Positions 61,417 to 64,000 of a stretch of DNA of 64,000 bases are shown in pieces. Location: contig NZ_SESI01000001.1 of assembly GCF_006861655.1 (NCBI RefSeq), forward strand, positions 508,328-572,327, read 5' to 3'. The translations under genes and the position numbers were made by a program. Numbering within the stretch: position 1 is the first letter of the stretch; each line of letters begins with the position of its first letter. Source of the stretch: Halonotius roseus. GTDB lineage: Archaea > Halobacteriota > Halobacteria > Halobacteriales > Haloferacaceae. Under the pieces are notes generated by a model. The model made no database searches. It was not told the origin of the DNA and worked only from the letters and a program-made list of their open reading frames with translations.

Positions 61417-63390
61417 CTACGAACCGCCGCTTTTCGTGTCGGCCCGGTGTTCGCTGATGAGCTCGTCGACCATGCTGGCTTTCTGTTCGCGTTCGCGCGA
61501 TTCGGCACGATCCTCCCAGTCGTCGATGAGGGCCTCGATCTCCGCGTCGTCAACGACAGCGAGTTCGTCGATCTCCTGAATCGACACGTCCTCGGCTGAT
61601 CCGACCGGAATTCCGGCCTCGAACAGCACCTCGTCGGCCGCATCCGACAGCCCGCCGCCGCGGATGATCGCCCGCGGCTCGATCTCGGCGACGCGCTCGG
61701 CGGTGCTCCGACCGGCACCCGAGGCATCCCGGAAGTAGATGATGTCGCCGCGCGTGAGGCCGACCTCTTCCTCGGCGTCGTCGAGCGCGCGGTTGGTGAA
61801 CTGCTCGACGATCTTCACCGAGACGAGGTTCCGGTCGCCGGTGACAGCGGCATCCGAGTGATCCAGCTTCCAGAGCTCCTTGAGGCGGTCGAGTTTGGCG
61901 TCGAGTTCGTCGGCGCGCTCGCGGGCCTCGTCGCGTTCGCGCTCCAGCCGGTCGGTTTCGCGTTTGAGCCGCGAAACGGCGCGTCGCTCGCGGGCCTCAC
62001 GTCGCTCCTCGCGTTTGGCCTCCGAGAGTTCATCCTCGTATTCTTCGATTGTGTCTTTCCGATCAGCTAGTTCGGCCTGTAGCTCCTCGTTGTGGGACTG
62101 CAGCCGCTCGACCTGCGCTTCGAGGTCTTTGATGCGCTGCTCTTCGCTTGTGAGTTCCCGTGGTTCGTGGGTTGACTCCTCGTCGTCACCGTCGTCCTCG
62201 TCGGAGAGCTCGTCGATGGCCGCTTCGACCGAGGATTCGTTGGCAACGACGTGGGCGATGACCTCCTCGCGGTCGAACCGCGGTGGCGTCTTCTCGGTGA
62301 TTCGATCAAACTGATCCTCGCGGTCGTCGTAGGCATACAGCGCGGCCGCCATGGCGTCGCGCTCGTGGTCGTTGTCGTACTCGTGATCGCGGGTGCGGTG
62401 GAGCTTCTCGTCGACCGGGAGGTCGTTTTCGGGCGTCCACGCGGTCGCCTCAAAGCTCCGCCGGAACGCTTCGACCGTCTGGGGGATCGGCGTCACGTCG
62501 GCGGCAACGATCAGCGGGCGGCCCTGCTCGATCAGCCACTCGGTCACCTCGGCGGTGTCGGCCGTCCGACTCGAAAACTGTGCCAACACGCGGCCATCCA
62601 GCGAGACGACCGCCGCCGCCGTCGTCGTGCCGGGATCGATCCCAACGATCACGCGGTCGCGCCGCTTGACGAGCGGCTGGTAGCTAATGCCGTCGCGCTG
62701 CTCGCGTTCGATCTCGATGCGGGTGTCGCCGGCGCGGTGGGTTGAAACCGGGAGTTCGTCCGGCGTCGCCTCGACGGTGAAGATCGCATTCGAGTAGCCG
62801 CCGTACTTTTCGGTCACGTCCTGGGTGTAGTCGAGATTGGCCGAATCGAGCTTGGATTCGACCTCGCGGGCGACCTTCTTGACGTTGCCGTGAATCCGCC
62901 GCGTGTAGCGATCCTGACTCCAGCCGCCGCTGCCGGTCGAGCGGCCGCGGGCGACCTTGACGGTCGTGGTGTCCGTGAACGCCGAAACCTCACAGCCGAC
63001 GTTGGCGGTCGCCAGCCGCGCGGCGGCCTCGGCTTCGGCCATCGGTTTTTTGTCGTATGGAACGCCGTGTCTGGAGGCGACCCGCGAAAGGGGTTCGGGG
63101 CGTTCGTCGCCGGTCACCTGCACAAGCTTCGTCGCCGACGGCAACGACCGCAGAAAGCCGACGAGCTCGTTTTTGTCGGCGGCGAGCTCGTAGGCGTTGT
63201 CGGTGGCGACGAGTGCTGGCTCCTCGTCGTCGATGAGTCGGCAGAGCTTCCGGAAGGAAACGACATCGCGCTCGATCTCGCCGTCGTCGATGACGACCAA
63301 CGCGTAGGCTGGCGCGTCGCCCCGGATATCGCCGCTTTGGATGTCGACGCCGAACACCGGCGCGTCGATGGCGTTTGTCCGGACAGTCAC
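61417..63390 (-). CDS. DUF460-type protein: RNase H-like fold plus coiled coil (657 aa)
   Basis: I take GTG 63,390 (VTVRTNAIDAPVFGVDIQSG), because further extension overlaps the next gene in another frame. VIVGIDPGTTTAAAVVSLDG, then LIVAADVTPIPQTVEAFRRS, is a RuvC/RNase H-like core. Residues 380-560 or so hold a long charged coiled coil (RLKRETDRLERERDEARERA). The C-terminal ISRG-type segment (DIIYFRDASGAGRSTAERVA) completes the family. Conserved in archaea; function unproven. Confidence 0.82.
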   Translation of the reverse strand: MTVRTNAIDAPVFGVDIQSGDIRGDAPAYALVVIDDGEIERDVVSFRKLCRLIDDEEPALVATDNAYELAADKNELVGFLRSLPSATKLVQVTGDERPEPLSRVASRHGVPYDKKPMAEAEAAARLATANVGCEVSAFTDTTTVKVARGRSTGSGGWSQDRYTRRIHGNVKKVAREVESKLDSANLDYTQDVTEKYGGYSNAIFTVEATPDELPVSTHRAGDTRIEIEREQRDGISYQPLVKRRDRVIVGIDPGTTTAAAVVSLDGRVLAQFSSRTADTAEVTEWLIEQGRPLIVAADVTPIPQTVEAFRRSFEATAWTPENDLPVDEKLHRTRDHEYDNDHERDAMAAALYAYDDREDQFDRITEKTPPRFDREEVIAHVVANESSVEAAIDELSDEDDGDDEESTHEPRELTSEEQRIKDLEAQVERLQSHNEELQAELADRKDTIEEYEDELSEAKREERREARERRAVSRLKRETDRLERERDEARERADELDAKLDRLKELWKLDHSDAAVTGDRNLVSVKIVEQFTNRALDDAEEEVGLTRGDIIYFRDASGAGRSTAERVAEIEPRAIIRGGGLSDAADEVLFEAGIPVGSAEDVSIQEIDELAVVDDAEIEALIDDWEDRAESREREQKASMVDELISEHRADTKSGGS

Positions 63391-63484
63391 GGAGGAAGGT
63401 AGGGCATCGACCGCTAAATAGGCCACGCCGAGTGGGGGCGTCGACGGCGGAATTACTGTTGGTCGGCCGACACCGACGGCGAGA

Positions 63485-63889
63485 TTACTGTTGATCGGCC
63501 GACACTGACGGCGAGGTCTGTCGCTGGCGGGTCGTGGTGACAACGCGGGTGAGTTCGGGAACGATATCCGGGTCAGCCTTGGCGACACGCGCGTGGATCG
63601 ACAGCGACGACGGCAGTGTCGTCGACTCGGCCGCGGCGACGATGACAGCCAGTGTGGGGTGGTGGGTGCGGAGGGCCGCCCGAAAATCAGCCAGCGAGAG
63701 GCCGTCGGTGTCGGCGTCGATGAGAACGCAGTCAGCGGGAGCCACAACACGAGCCGGCTGGCTGTCGTCGGGCACCACGGTCGCTGTCAGGGTGAGATCC
63801 GGACAGTGATCGACGGCGTCGGCCACGCGCTCGCGGTACGAGGGATCATCGGAGACCAACAGCAGGCTGATCGCTGGGGGGATACCCAT
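63485..63889 (-). CDS. Receiver-like (CheY-type) protein (134 aa)
   Basis: ISLLLVSDDPSYRERVADAV, then PADCVLIDADTDGLSLADFR and TLAVIVAAAESTTLPSSLSI, follow the receiver fold; the Asp of IDAD is the candidate phosphorylation site, but the canonical Lys near the end is in a degenerate context (HARVAKADPDIV). It may be a phosphorylation-independent receiver. Its 3' end is partly duplicated in the adjacent spacer (63,453-63,513). Confidence 0.7.
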   Translation of the reverse strand: MGIPPAISLLLVSDDPSYRERVADAVDHCPDLTLTATVVPDDSQPARVVAPADCVLIDADTDGLSLADFRAALRTHHPTLAVIVAAAESTTLPSSLSIHARVAKADPDIVPELTRVVTTTRQRQTSPSVSADQQ

Positions 63890-64000
63890 ACCTGAGCGTG
63901 GCTGGCCACCGACAAAACCGCTGCTAGGAGGGCTACTGTGAGAACACCTCTCGTGGGCAGGTGTGCGGTGATCCAGCGCGACCGATCACTGCTCGTCAGA

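Overview
The window comes from a haloarchaeon. The proteins are strongly acidic, overlapping starts of the ATGA and TAATG type are common, archaeal TATA boxes are visible, and the markers are archaeal: thermosome, two-domain Cdc48 ATPase, aIF1A, RIO1 kinase, a PNO1-like KH protein and archaeal-type TyrRS. There are two parts. Positions 1 to about 30,990 are an integrated accessory element (provirus, or an integrative plasmid with virus-like replication genes) of visibly lower GC. From tRNA-Thr(CGT) at 30,991-31,064 to the end is GC-rich chromosomal backbone. The element abuts the 3' end of the intact tRNA-Thr, which is the usual arrangement for tRNA-targeted integration. Its other end and any integrase lie outside the window, and I recognise no capsid, portal, terminase or tail gene.

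Element, left to right. Positions 2-8,991 hold densely packed tiny genes in operons, many of them zinc-ribbon proteins, plus a SprT-like metalloprotease. Positions 9,000-10,230 are an AT-rich island with a membrane protein and a HEPN-like protein. Positions 10,439-11,470 are a minus-strand unit with an ERCC4-type nuclease. Next come a LAGLIDADG-like protein that has lost its catalytic acid and a tRNA-like sequence. Positions 12,906-25,239 are a replication module: an AAA+ ATPase, an archaeo-eukaryotic primase with a PriL-like cysteine cluster at its C-terminus, an HTH-metallophosphoesterase, a Cas4/RecB-like nuclease, a PadR regulator and a family B DNA polymerase. The cargo at the tRNA end is a type IIG restriction-modification enzyme (1,303 aa) followed 3 bp later by an unknown 370-aa protein.

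The element carries its own layer of repeated DNA signals. (1) Four operons start with a TATA-containing sequence flanked by pairing arms and followed by a fixed GCTACCCAACC leader. (2) Four units have a different composite promoter with constant internal spacing that ends in ACTCTGTGTCTTTAGAGT. (3) CATTCTCACYG recurs in six exact copies across the element, in all three codon phases when it lies inside genes. (4) Two clusters of YACAG pentamers are present. Together they suggest element-encoded regulators acting on a private regulon, and they are the most promising undescribed feature here.

The chromosomal part carries purine salvage (hpt), a photolyase, an HNH protein, a 366-bp MITE with matching target duplications, a protein made of six HTH repeats, folD, a PadR paralogue of the element's regulator, an AI-2E/PerM-type permease, mutY, a VapBC-like pair, a PAP2 phosphatase, glnA with a divergent Lrp regulator, hisH, ileS, the thermosome, cdc48, a KH/RIO1/aIF1A ribosome-biogenesis cluster, a pilin-like surface protein, tyrS, a DUF460-type protein and a receiver-like protein. 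Two related intergenic repeats and a frameshifted SDR fragment also lie here.
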